35,323 nt of DNA from Bacteroidia bacterium (GCA_009929445.1 SAAL01000032.1:1-35323), one strand, 5' to 3'. Counted from the first letter of the stretch, positions 8,365 through 16,453 are shown. Translations and numbers: made by a program. Notes: generated by a model not told the origin, from the sequence alone.

Positions 8365-10559
8365 AATGCATGAATGTTGGTTTTTCCTGATTGAAATTTG
8401 AATTCATAAATTGTACCATTTTTAATGGTTATCAACGATTGTGTCATCTTTCTTTTCTTACGCGGATAACTCAGCACAGTTTCAGATTTGAGCACTACCA
8501 GGTCCTTTTCATGTTTTGCGGTTACAGTGTGCAGGCTTTGTGTGAAATTTAAGGACACAAAACTCCTGAATGGCGACAAAATGTCATTTATCCACGGGAT
8601 AAATTGGTTGCGATTACTGTAATTCAATGGAATAGTGTCAGTGATTTCTACATTTCCTTCGGTACTCAAAAATACTTTGTAGGCACTCAGAAAAAAACTG
8701 TGTAACAACGATTTTTTACTTCCGTAATAGGTGGTAAAGTAAAACATTGATCCATCACATACGTAGTAGGCCACATCACCTGTGTTGACGCAATGAAGGT
8801 ATTTGTTGTTGTAAGCATCTGTGTATGAGTTCCACTGTTCGGTTATTTGTATCCCGCTGCTGTTTTGGTATTTGAATTTCAAACTGCTGTCGGGCATAAT
8901 GTCAAAAGCTTTCACCAGCATAGGATCCGAAGTAATATTGCATACGATTTCTTCTTCGTGCGGAACTGTGAACTGGCGCAACGATTGTGCTTTTACAGAC
9001 CTGGAATAAAAATATGAAAAAGGATAAAATATCGTTTTGGAGCCTGTATAGGGCTGATGTTGTATCTGAAAGTGCAAGTGGGGTTCTGGTGAGCGCCCGG
9101 AATTGCCGCAAAGCGCTAAAATGTCACCGGCTTTCACAAAGTCACCTTTTTTAACCTTGATTGATCCGATTTTCAGGTGAGAAACTTGTGAATACACTCC
9201 ATGATAATGATTGATTACCACGGTGTTTCCCCAGTTGTTCTGCATGTTAATTTTTCCTATTTCATTATCTTCAATGTTGTCAGTGATGGTTTCAACAATT
9301 CCGTCAGCAACAGCTATCACCGGCTTGTTGAAACAATAATAATCCTGACACTGGTAACCGTTTCCGCGGAATGTCATTCCATTGCTGTCTTTTATCAGGA
9401 AATCAAGTGCTTTGCTCCATTCGCCAAGGTGGGTGTATCTGCCATCATACCCCTGATATACAGTCCATTCGCCCCAGAAAGGTAATCCCATCGTTTTGTA
9501 AGTAAACCTCGAAAACCGTAAGGAATTGTTTCTGTAAGTATACAGGTTAACTTCGGGGGAATAATGCTGATAAGGGCTCAGTACCAATCCGCCGGCTTTG
9601 GCACGTTGCTGCAGAAAATAAATAAACAAGATTACCACAAACGAAAAAGGCAGTGAGAAAACAGGAAGCTGTATATAACCAAGCAACTTGTAAAAAAAGA
9701 GCAGAATCAGTGATGTAAGCGGAACGAGAAATACTGTCCACAGGTATGATCTGCCCGATGGAATGACAAAAAAACCTCCGATGGCAAAAGCTACCATCAT
9801 ATAGTTGGCACCTATATTATAATAGGTCAGGCTGGCTGAGTCGGATCCGGTAAACTGTGCAAATAAATAAGCCGACAGAAACCCGACGACAGACAATGAA
9901 AAGAAAATCCTGGAGCTGACCAACAGGGCAATTGCTATAAGAATACCCGAAACCAGATTGCTTTGGAAAAATACAGAGCTTAGCGAACGAAGATAAATGT
10001 CCACCATTTTATTAATCGGAAGCGAGTCGATGGACTGAAAAATGGCAATCAGGTTGCTGCCTCCCATGGCATACATTTCATTCAGCCAGTAGATATTCCG
10101 CTGTGTAAGTCCCAGATTTTCAAAATGAGAAGCCGGCAAAAGCAGAAACCAGAATGATATAACAAAGGGAATACTTAAATGAGGCAGGTAATATTTATAA
10201 AGCCATGCTCCCAGTGATACAGATATAAGCAGGCAGAAAATGGTGACGATAATGAGCAGACTGAAATATACAATGCCCGGATCGAAAAAAGTACCCATAC
10301 CTAAACCCGTAAGCAATGCATTGAAACTGTAAATTCCCTTTTTAACGGTATCGGAATCCAGATGCATCGTTTTGGCCAGCGCAACCGAGATAATGATTGC
10401 CAGCAAACCGCTCAAACCGGCATAGAAATTAAAAAAAGTGACAACAAGCAGTACGGTGGCCAGAAAACGGTTATTCAGAAAAAAAATAATTGAATAACTG
10501 TTCAGTACAGCTGGAATCCACGTATGCTTTACTTCGTTTACAAGTCTGCTAACTGACAT
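8352..10559 (-). CDS. Urea-transporter-like membrane domain fused to M23 metallopeptidase domain
   Basis: 735 residues. Residues about 10-318 are a urea transporter (UT, PF03253) fold: NSYSIIFFLNN near the start, the pore region SFNALLTGLGMG (79-90), and the internal duplication shown by LPHLSIPF (125-132) and LPVFSLPF (298-305). From about 370 a lysostaphin/M23 domain follows with all expected residues: Zn ligands His377 and Asp386, His461 in SQVSHLKIG, and His494-Leu-His496 in PEPHLHFQIQ. Residues 500-735 are a beta-rich tail of unknown type. Known UTs are passive urea/amide channels; M23 enzymes cut peptidoglycan cross-links. UT-B has both termini in the cytoplasm, so the compartment of the peptidase is uncertain. 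The gene starts 68 bp after the decarboxylase gene and overlaps the barrel gene by 13 bp. Confidence 0.88.
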   Translation of the reverse strand: MSVSRLVNEVKHTWIPAVLNSYSIIFFLNNRFLATVLLVVTFFNFYAGLSGLLAIIISVALAKTMHLDSDTVKKGIYSFNALLTGLGMGTFFDPGIVYFSLLIIVTIFCLLISVSLGAWLYKYYLPHLSIPFVISFWFLLLPASHFENLGLTQRNIYWLNEMYAMGGSNLIAIFQSIDSLPINKMVDIYLRSLSSVFFQSNLVSGILIAIALLVSSRIFFSLSVVGFLSAYLFAQFTGSDSASLTYYNIGANYMMVAFAIGGFFVIPSGRSYLWTVFLVPLTSLILLFFYKLLGYIQLPVFSLPFSFVVILFIYFLQQRAKAGGLVLSPYQHYSPEVNLYTYRNNSLRFSRFTYKTMGLPFWGEWTVYQGYDGRYTHLGEWSKALDFLIKDSNGMTFRGNGYQCQDYYCFNKPVIAVADGIVETITDNIEDNEIGKINMQNNWGNTVVINHYHGVYSQVSHLKIGSIKVKKGDFVKAGDILALCGNSGRSPEPHLHFQIQHQPYTGSKTIFYPFSYFYSRSVKAQSLRQFTVPHEEEIVCNITSDPMLVKAFDIMPDSSLKFKYQNSSGIQITEQWNSYTDAYNNKYLHCVNTGDVAYYVCDGSMFYFTTYYGSKKSLLHSFFLSAYKVFLSTEGNVEITDTIPLNYSNRNQFIPWINDILSPFRSFVSLNFTQSLHTVTAKHEKDLVVLKSETVLSYPRKKRKMTQSLITIKNGTIYEFKFQSGKTNIHALCIN

Positions 10560-10627
10560 CCGGTGTGATTTAAGTAGGTGTTTTTTTTATTGCAATACAA
10601 ATTCTGCTTTTTTTTTGATTGTACCTT

Positions 10628-11974
10628 CTATTTCAGGTGGTCGGGGATACGTTCAGGTTGTTGCACATAGTCCAGTGTCTCGGCCTCCCGGATTACGTGT
10701 GAGTTATTTTCACTGTCAATAAGTACGATATTGGGTCGGGTAGTGATAAACTGCATCCACTGTGTCATATTGTAAGCGCCCACTTTCTGTATAACGAGCT
10801 GGTTGCCTTTTTCGAGCAGAGGCATTACTATACTCTCACGTACAACATCGATATTCATACACAATGGACCGAAAAGCACCATTTCTTCGGTCTGACTCCC
10901 CAGTGGTTCTGCCGGATTTATTTTATGTTCGTACCAGAACGAGGTAAATAATGAGTTGATACCTGTATCCAGAATGGTTGCCCTCCGCCCGTCAGAAAGT
11001 CTTTTGGTGGCAAGCACGGTAGTCAGCAGATAGCCCGCATCGTCTATTAAGGCACGTCCGGTTTCGAGTATCAGCGTAGGCAGTTCGTCCTGCTTGAATC
11101 CATAACTGATAATCACATCGGTAATGGCATCGGCAAACTGATCGATGGAAGGAACGGTGTCTGTGCCGGGCAAATAGGCTCCCTTGAGTGTGTTGGTCGA
11201 AGGGAATCCGCCTCCCAGGTCCAGGTAATCCACCATGATACCAAATCGCTCTTTGATACTCCAGGCCAGTTCGCACAAATTTCGTGCTGCTATAGTGTAG
11301 GCATTGGCTGAGAGCATAAATGTGCCGATATGGCAGTGTATGCCTGCCAGCCGGAGTACCGGTGAGTTTATAATTCTTGTCAGGGCATTCCATGCCTGCC
11401 CGTTTTCAAAATTGAATCCGAACCGATCCCATTTCGGATATATACCGGTGTCCATGTTCACACGAATAGCCACCCGCGGCTTCAGGCCGTTTTCTTCACT
11501 CAGGCGAATTAACGTGTAAAGTTCATCGTAATGATCAATGTGTATCAACGAATCGTTTTTTGCCGCTTTTATAAGGTCATTTTCCGTTTTGTCGGGCCCG
11601 TTGAAAATGATTTTAGAGCCGGGAACGTTGTTGTACAACGCTTTGTCATATTCAAAACCCGATACCACTTCGGCCCATGATCCCTCCTGATGAAATATCC
11701 GGCATACTGCATTGAGATAATTTGTCTTGTACGACCAGGCAAACTGCACTTTCGGGTAGCGTGTTTTGAAAATGCGTTTTGCATTTTGCATATTCCGTCT
11801 GATCTGACGTTCTGAAATTACAAACAGTGGTGAGCCATATTGTTTTGTCAGACTTTTTACCGGTACTCCGTCAATGTTGTTTACCACTTCGTTTTCGGTT
11901 TTGGAACCGAATTTATTCATCAATCCCGCGTTCATTTTCTGAATGACGGGTCGTTCGTATCTTAGTTTTTCCAT
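10628..11974 (-). CDS. PLP-dependent fold-type III decarboxylase (diaminopimelate/ornithine decarboxylase-like)
   Basis: 448 residues from the ATG at 11974; the frame is open further upstream to 12100, but that would overlap the ATP-grasp gene and adds an unrelated basic stretch. Family marks: PLP lysine Lys83 in WSYKTN (barrel strand 1), HCHIGT (213-218), DLGGGF (252-257) for phosphate binding, ETGR (304-307), and in the second domain GPLC with Cys372 and GAYN with Tyr401, the positions that contact substrate in DapDC and ODC. It should decarboxylate a basic or diamino acid; the substrate cannot be read. Standard DapDC proteins are about 400-420 residues; this one has an extra N-terminal stretch of some 30. 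It lies 34 bp after the ATP-grasp gene, so the two probably act in one pathway rather than in lysine synthesis. Confidence 0.9.
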   Translation of the reverse strand: MEKLRYERPVIQKMNAGLMNKFGSKTENEVVNNIDGVPVKSLTKQYGSPLFVISERQIRRNMQNAKRIFKTRYPKVQFAWSYKTNYLNAVCRIFHQEGSWAEVVSGFEYDKALYNNVPGSKIIFNGPDKTENDLIKAAKNDSLIHIDHYDELYTLIRLSEENGLKPRVAIRVNMDTGIYPKWDRFGFNFENGQAWNALTRIINSPVLRLAGIHCHIGTFMLSANAYTIAARNLCELAWSIKERFGIMVDYLDLGGGFPSTNTLKGAYLPGTDTVPSIDQFADAITDVIISYGFKQDELPTLILETGRALIDDAGYLLTTVLATKRLSDGRRATILDTGINSLFTSFWYEHKINPAEPLGSQTEEMVLFGPLCMNIDVVRESIVMPLLEKGNQLVIQKVGAYNMTQWMQFITTRPNIVLIDSENNSHVIREAETLDYVQQPERIPDHLK

Positions 11975-12008
11975 TGTAATAATTTTTTTGTAAAAAAACG
12001 GGTAATAT

Positions 12009-13061
12009 CTAAAGTTCGCCGTTGGCCGATATTTTCTGAAATTCGCGTATATCGGTAATGTGATCCCACGCATAACGTATGAAAATTTTCCCCGCTTCAT
12101 ATGCTGTAAATGGCTCTACGTGATCTCCCAGTGCCATTTTTACCAGGCTTGAAGGCTGATTTTGTCCCGCTGCAGCTGTCAGATATATCCATGCCGGAAA
12201 CCGGGGGTTTACTTCCATGATGTAGGGTTTGCCATCGTTGGTGAGCATGACTTCGAGTTCGCATCCGCCCCGCCAGCGGGTCACCCTGATGAATTTCCTG
12301 GCCAGTTCAAGCAGATTTTCATCTTCGAGGGTTACGCCTGCCCATGCTTTGCCTTTGTCGGTGATATACAGTTTGCGCATGGGTATGATGCTGATGGCAT
12401 TTCCGTTACCATCGCCAAGTGCAGCTATGTTTATTTCAGTTCCACGGATGAATTCCTGAATGATAATGGGCAGACCCCATTTAGCCTGTATTTTCAGAAA
12501 AGCTTTTTCAGCTTCTTCGGTGCTGTGGGCAATGATCGCATCGTAAAACTTACCTTTGACCACCAGTGGAAAATCAAATTCACTGTCGATTTTTTTCAAC
12601 TCTTTCAGTTCGTGAATCAGTTTATCTTCAGGCACATGAAAGCCGTTTTTCTGTCCAAACCCGAAAAGTTTCATTTTATCCCGCGCGTTGAATTGCTCTA
12701 TTTCGGGTAAAAATGTTTTGATACCCATTTCGTTGAGTTTTGCACTTATCTTTATGAAGTTGAACAGTTCGGCATCAAAATTCGGAATGATCACATCTAT
12801 TTTTTCTATCTCATGAATGAACCGGAGTCTATCCATCAAACTATCGGTACCGACCGAAGGATAGGGTATCTGATACGTTTTATCCACGATGTCGTGCAAA
12901 TAAATACCGGGTTCGAGCGCATCGTATGATAATCCGATAATGCGAACATCAAAATCCGGACACTCCCGTATGGCTCTGATTACGGCAACTCCGGGTCCCG
13001 GACTGTCGATAGCGTTTAGTCCTGTGACAGCTATAACCAGCTTTCGTGGTTTTTTTGACAT
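12009..13061 (-). CDS. ATP-grasp ligase, carbamoyl-phosphate-synthase-like
   Basis: 350 residues. The N-terminal alpha/beta domain begins KLVIAVTGLNAIDSPGPGVA, a nucleotide-type fold. The ATP-grasp part has the adenine/phosphate lysine in FPLVVKGK (Lys169), IIQEFIRGTEINIAALGDG (200-218), and the metal-binding acidic residues CELEV (Glu268, Glu270) and IMEVNPRFP (Glu283, Asn285). ATP-grasp enzymes join a carboxylate to an amine or thiol through an acyl phosphate. The closest resemblance is to CarB-like single-domain proteins that are found in many biosynthetic clusters, but the substrate is unknown. It lies 35 bp after the PqqD-like gene and 34 bp before the decarboxylase gene, so it could ligate an amine made by the decarboxylase or an acceptor presented by the PqqD-like protein (inference). 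Confidence 0.9.
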   Translation of the reverse strand: MSKKPRKLVIAVTGLNAIDSPGPGVAVIRAIRECPDFDVRIIGLSYDALEPGIYLHDIVDKTYQIPYPSVGTDSLMDRLRFIHEIEKIDVIIPNFDAELFNFIKISAKLNEMGIKTFLPEIEQFNARDKMKLFGFGQKNGFHVPEDKLIHELKELKKIDSEFDFPLVVKGKFYDAIIAHSTEEAEKAFLKIQAKWGLPIIIQEFIRGTEINIAALGDGNGNAISIIPMRKLYITDKGKAWAGVTLEDENLLELARKFIRVTRWRGGCELEVMLTNDGKPYIMEVNPRFPAWIYLTAAAGQNQPSSLVKMALGDHVEPFTAYEAGKIFIRYAWDHITDIREFQKISANGEL

Positions 13062-13096
13062 CTTTTTTGGTTTATTTTTGGTTATTCAGTTTTTTT

Positions 13097-13336
13097 TCAC
13101 TCCAGTATGTTGAATTCTTTCAGTTGAAGGGTGAAATCTTCCAGATCTCTTTCAAACAATGCCTTATCCACATCGTATTTGCTGCAGAATATCTCCACAA
13201 GCTCTTTTGCACTCTTCTCGCCTTTCATCAAACGAATTATTTCTGCTCCGATTGAGTTGGTTGAAAACGAATCGCCGGTGGCAGGGTTAAATACAAAACC
13301 TTCGTCGCTTGTTGCTATGTTTTTACGTACCCGCAT
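13097..13336 (-). CDS. PqqD-like small protein (RiPP recognition element fold)
   Basis: 79 residues, starting MRVRKNIATSDEGFVFNPAT. The pattern FNPATGDSFSTNSIGAEII, then LMKGEKSAKELVEIFCSKYD and FTLQLKEFNIL at the end, is that of PqqD (PF05402): a three-stranded wing plus three helices that in PQQ and other RiPP pathways binds the leader peptide and delivers it to a modifying enzyme. Here it is free-standing, first in the operon, with no radical-SAM partner; the next gene is the ATP-grasp enzyme 35 bp on. A 17-codon frame directly upstream (13341-13394) is the only candidate peptide seen. Family assignment by motif is good; the role is inferred. Confidence 0.85.
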   Translation of the reverse strand: MRVRKNIATSDEGFVFNPATGDSFSTNSIGAEIIRLMKGEKSAKELVEIFCSKYDVDKALFERDLEDFTLQLKEFNILE

Positions 13337-13447
13337 GGTTTTAATGTGTTATGTGTTTTTTCGGATTATGTATTAAAGAACAGACAGGCTGCATGTCGCA
13401 ATCCTGTTTTTTTTTATCCGGATATACTGCTTGGGCAGCCTGTGAGA

Positions 13448-14146
13448 TTATTTGTTGATAATTGAGAGGTATTCTTCTTTGTCCAGAATTTGCGGCTCAT
13501 ACACTATACCTTTGAGTTTGAGCATGCGTGTAAAAGCCCGTAAATGGTTTTCTGAACCTCTTTTAAGGTTTGAATACACACGGATGATGTAACTGTTGCC
13601 GGTTTCTGAAATCAGCTTTTTCAGGTCAGCAATGTCGTATTCTTCAATAAAAGCACCTGTACGTAGTGCATCTTCCACAGTTGTGGCTTCCGAAACAAAC
13701 TTATTGTAAAGTTCCTGCAGTTCGGGGTTGGAGTAAGTTCCTGCAGTTGTTGTAGACGGATCACTCAGTTTGAAGTATGTAATTAACCGCAACATTGCTT
13801 CAGCATGTACGGTTTCACTCTTACTGATGTTGTTAAAAATGCGATAGTCAAATTTGTTGAAAAAGAAAGTGTAAATATCTTTAGCCATCTTTTCTTCTTC
13901 ACGCATCAACAGTATCCCTGTGATTTCAGGTGAAGAAAGCGATCCGGCATCCTGTACAGCACCGTAGGGAGCTATTGCTGAGGGAGTTTCAGTTTCAATT
14001 TGCGCAATGATTTGATCTTCGGTATTGTTTGAAAGTTCTTCGGTATTGTTTGAAACTGAGTTGCACGAAGTCACTTCAAACGGAATCACCAGCAGCAATA
14101 AAATAAAATAATGAAATGTTTTCATTGTACTTAATGTTGTTTTCAT
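13448..14146 (-). CDS. DUF2202 ferritin-like lipoprotein
   Basis: 232 residues (225 if the second ATG at 14125 is used, which gives a more usual signal length). The signal ends VIPFEVTSC, a lipobox, so the protein should be a lipoprotein. A low-complexity linker containing a 21-bp in-frame duplication (SNNTEEL/SNNTEDQ) precedes a four-helix DUF2202 domain with ferritin-type residues: REEEKMAKD, SETVHAEA, EEYDIADL and GSENHLRA, i.e. E...ExxH...E...ExxH, able to hold a di-iron centre. The activity of DUF2202 proteins is not established. It lies 111 bp upstream of the PqqD-like gene on the same strand with no strong terminator between, so joint transcription is possible. Confidence 0.85.
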   Translation of the reverse strand: MKTTLSTMKTFHYFILLLLVIPFEVTSCNSVSNNTEELSNNTEDQIIAQIETETPSAIAPYGAVQDAGSLSSPEITGILLMREEEKMAKDIYTFFFNKFDYRIFNNISKSETVHAEAMLRLITYFKLSDPSTTTAGTYSNPELQELYNKFVSEATTVEDALRTGAFIEEYDIADLKKLISETGNSYIIRVYSNLKRGSENHLRAFTRMLKLKGIVYEPQILDKEEYLSIINK

Positions 14147-14183
14147 AATGCTTGAATTTTTTTTAGTCGATTAATAATAATTT

Positions 14184-14257
14184 TGAAAATACGGTGTAAA
14201 AATATATTCTCAAACAGCCATTTTCAAACTTTTTCAGTAAACAGTACCGTATTTTCA
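14184..14257. promoter_or_regulatory. 12-bp inverted repeat around the probable DUF2202 promoter
   Basis: TGAAAATACGGT (14184-14195) and its exact reverse complement ACCGTATTTTCA (14246-14257), 50 bp apart. Between them on the minus strand are a TATTTTTA box (14197-14204) and TTTG (14225-14228) 20 nt upstream of it, the spacing of a Bacteroidota promoter with an imperfect -7. The arms may be two operator half-sites; the loop is too long for a terminator. Confidence 0.4.
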
Positions 14258-14289
14258 GTGAATTATTTTTTACAATAATGAAAGTGATG

Positions 14290-16377
14290 TCAGTAACTGA
14301 TTTTCAGTAAAGCATCCTTTGTTTTCATCAGTACCACACCATGCCCTTTTGCCTGAAAATTGTACGACGACGAACTGACAGTGATATTCTCCAATAATTT
14401 TCCGCTGAGATCGTATAATCTGGCTGTTTCGCCCGGCTGGAAACCGCTCACAGTGATTTGTCCCCCGGAAACGGTGATTTTGTAATTCGTAACTGATGTC
14501 TTTTTCACTGCCGTTTCGTCGAAATTGCTTTCAGTCACATTCAGAAATTGATTCCAGTAATTGGCTGCCAGATAATTGATTGTGGAATTTACCGGAATAA
14601 TCAGACTGCAGGTTGATTTGTTAATGCCTTCCAGCGTATAATAATCTACCGCCGGTGGAGCTGCCTTATTGAATTCAAAACGCTGCAATGCCGTGCAATT
14701 GTAGAAAGCGCCGCTTCCGATGTGATTTACATTCTCATTCAGGCGGATTTTTGTCAGTCCACTGCACAATTCGAATGCGTAATTGTCGATGTAATTCACC
14801 GATGAAGGCAATGTCATTTCGGTCAGGTTTGAGCAGCCGTCGAAAGCCGAATATCCGATGTACTTTACCGTTGAAGGTACCGTAAACTTCCCCGAATAGC
14901 TGTATGGACAAATAAAAAGCGAATCCTGAGCCTTGCTGTAGAGTATTCTGTCGTTGGCAGAGTAGCGGTTGTTTGCCGCCGATACTTCAAAACCTGCTAT
15001 CTGTTCACATCCGTAGAATGCATAGTCGCCTATAAATCTGATATTTTCAGGTATCATCACTGTGCCGGTAATAGCCGAGCAATAGGCAAAAGCGCTTGCT
15101 TCAATCCGTTGTACAGACTCAGGAATCACGAAACTGCCCGATGTGGAAACCGGACAGACAATCAACCGTTTCATATCTTTTGAATACAACACACCATTCT
15201 GAGCGGTGTATCTGGCATTGGCAGCCTGTACAGTGAAAGATCCGAGTTGTCTGCAGCCGAAAAACGCATAATTACCCACCGAATCAACATTGTAAGGTAT
15301 GTCCATATTTCCCGTAAGCGATTGGCAATTATAAAACGAGTAATCTTTCAGTACACGTACTGTGGACGGTATGGTGTAAGTGCCTGTTTTTCCTGCCGGA
15401 TATACAATCAGTGTATCGGCATTTTTGCTAAACAACACACCATTGGCTGATGACATCACGGTGTTGTTCATGTTCACGTTAAATCCGGTGAGCTTGTCAC
15501 AAAGCAGGAACGGATAAGCGCCTACCAAAGTCAGATTTTTCTGAATACTGACAGTGCCATTGAACCCCGAACAACCATAGAATGAGTAACTTCCAAGTTT
15601 ATTCAAAGTAGCCGGAAACGACAAATCACCCGTCAGACCGGAGCAGTAGTAGAAGGCATAATCTTCAATTTTTCTCAGATTAACAGGCAAATTAAGTGTT
15701 CCGGTAAGCAGGCTGCAGCCTTCCAGTGCTGAATAGCCTATCCAGCTTACTGTAGAGGGGATAGTAAGTGCTCCTGATTTGGTGGTAGGGCAGATGAACA
15801 GCGAATCCTGGGCTTTGCTCATCAGCATGCCGTCGTAAGATGAATATCGGGTATTGGTAGTAGCTACCGAGTAAGATGTAATCCCGTAGCAACCATAAAG
15901 CGCATAATCGCCTATTTTCTTTACAGAAGCCGGTATAGTAAAAGTTCCTGTTAAATTCCAGCAATAATAAAATGCCAGGTAACCAATGGATGTTATCGAC
16001 GTGGGGAGTGTAACTGAGGTCAGGCTTGTCTTGAAAGTATTTGTATTGGCATTGTAGAATGAATACATGGGCAGCTCGTTGGCCGGATATACAAGCGATA
16101 ATCCGGAATATGTTCCGGCTGTGCCTGTATAAAAAACGATTTTTACAGCACTCAGATTAATCATCGAAATGACTTTGAGTTTGTCGCGAATGAATGCCAT
16201 GTCACGGGCATCAATGTTTCCGCTCAGGGTCAGATTTGTTACTGTGTTGAGCTCAGCAGTAGTAAAAAAAGTTGACAGGGTACCTGCTGTCCCGACAGTA
16301 ATCGTTTTGAAAATCTGCGACTGTACTGTCAGTGAGAGCATCCATATCAGCAGAAAAGTGATAACAGGTGTTTTCAT
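14290..16377 (-). CDS. BspA-type leucine-rich-repeat surface protein with type IX secretion tail
   Basis: 695 residues. Signal peptide about 1-20 (ending SLTVQSQ), then about ten LRR_5 (BspA/Treponema pallidum type) repeats from residue 120 to 570, with units like IPASVKKIGDYALYGCYG and LPSSVNYIDNYAFELCSG. Four longer insertions sit between repeats (about 171-201, 300-330, 386-412, 468-495) with the pattern N-RYS---G-LYSKAQDSLFICP; two are nearly identical. The last about 75 residues (ITVSGFQPGETARLYDLSGK to the end) resemble a T9SS type A sorting domain, so export across the outer membrane is likely. BspA-type proteins bind host or extracellular proteins in some species; the ligand here is unknown. 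It starts 76 bp after the response-regulator gene. Confidence 0.88.
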   Translation of the reverse strand: MKTPVITFLLIWMLSLTVQSQIFKTITVGTAGTLSTFFTTAELNTVTNLTLSGNIDARDMAFIRDKLKVISMINLSAVKIVFYTGTAGTYSGLSLVYPANELPMYSFYNANTNTFKTSLTSVTLPTSITSIGYLAFYYCWNLTGTFTIPASVKKIGDYALYGCYGITSYSVATTNTRYSSYDGMLMSKAQDSLFICPTTKSGALTIPSTVSWIGYSALEGCSLLTGTLNLPVNLRKIEDYAFYYCSGLTGDLSFPATLNKLGSYSFYGCSGFNGTVSIQKNLTLVGAYPFLLCDKLTGFNVNMNNTVMSSANGVLFSKNADTLIVYPAGKTGTYTIPSTVRVLKDYSFYNCQSLTGNMDIPYNVDSVGNYAFFGCRQLGSFTVQAANARYTAQNGVLYSKDMKRLIVCPVSTSGSFVIPESVQRIEASAFAYCSAITGTVMIPENIRFIGDYAFYGCEQIAGFEVSAANNRYSANDRILYSKAQDSLFICPYSYSGKFTVPSTVKYIGYSAFDGCSNLTEMTLPSSVNYIDNYAFELCSGLTKIRLNENVNHIGSGAFYNCTALQRFEFNKAAPPAVDYYTLEGINKSTCSLIIPVNSTINYLAANYWNQFLNVTESNFDETAVKKTSVTNYKITVSGGQITVSGFQPGETARLYDLSGKLLENITVSSSSYNFQAKGHGVVLMKTKDALLKISY

Positions 16378-16453
16378 GGCATGGGATACTTGTAATAATA
16401 ATTTCAGGTGATAAATAACGATATTTGATAGACCATATCAGATAATGGTTTTT

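Noticed and set aside
11975-12100. N-terminal extension of the PLP decarboxylase
   Set aside because: It would overlap the ATP-grasp gene by 92 bp and encodes a basic stretch unlike the family; the ATG at 11974 is a better start.
12162-12710. 182-codon plus-strand open frame
   Set aside because: It is antisense to the ATP-grasp gene, whose motifs are intact; Cys/Phe-rich low-quality sequence.
13384-13443. Inverted repeat ACAGGCTGC/GCAGCCTGT as a terminator of the DUF2202 gene
   Set aside because: The loop is 42 nt and no T tract follows on the minus strand; at most a weak attenuator, so no terminator was called.
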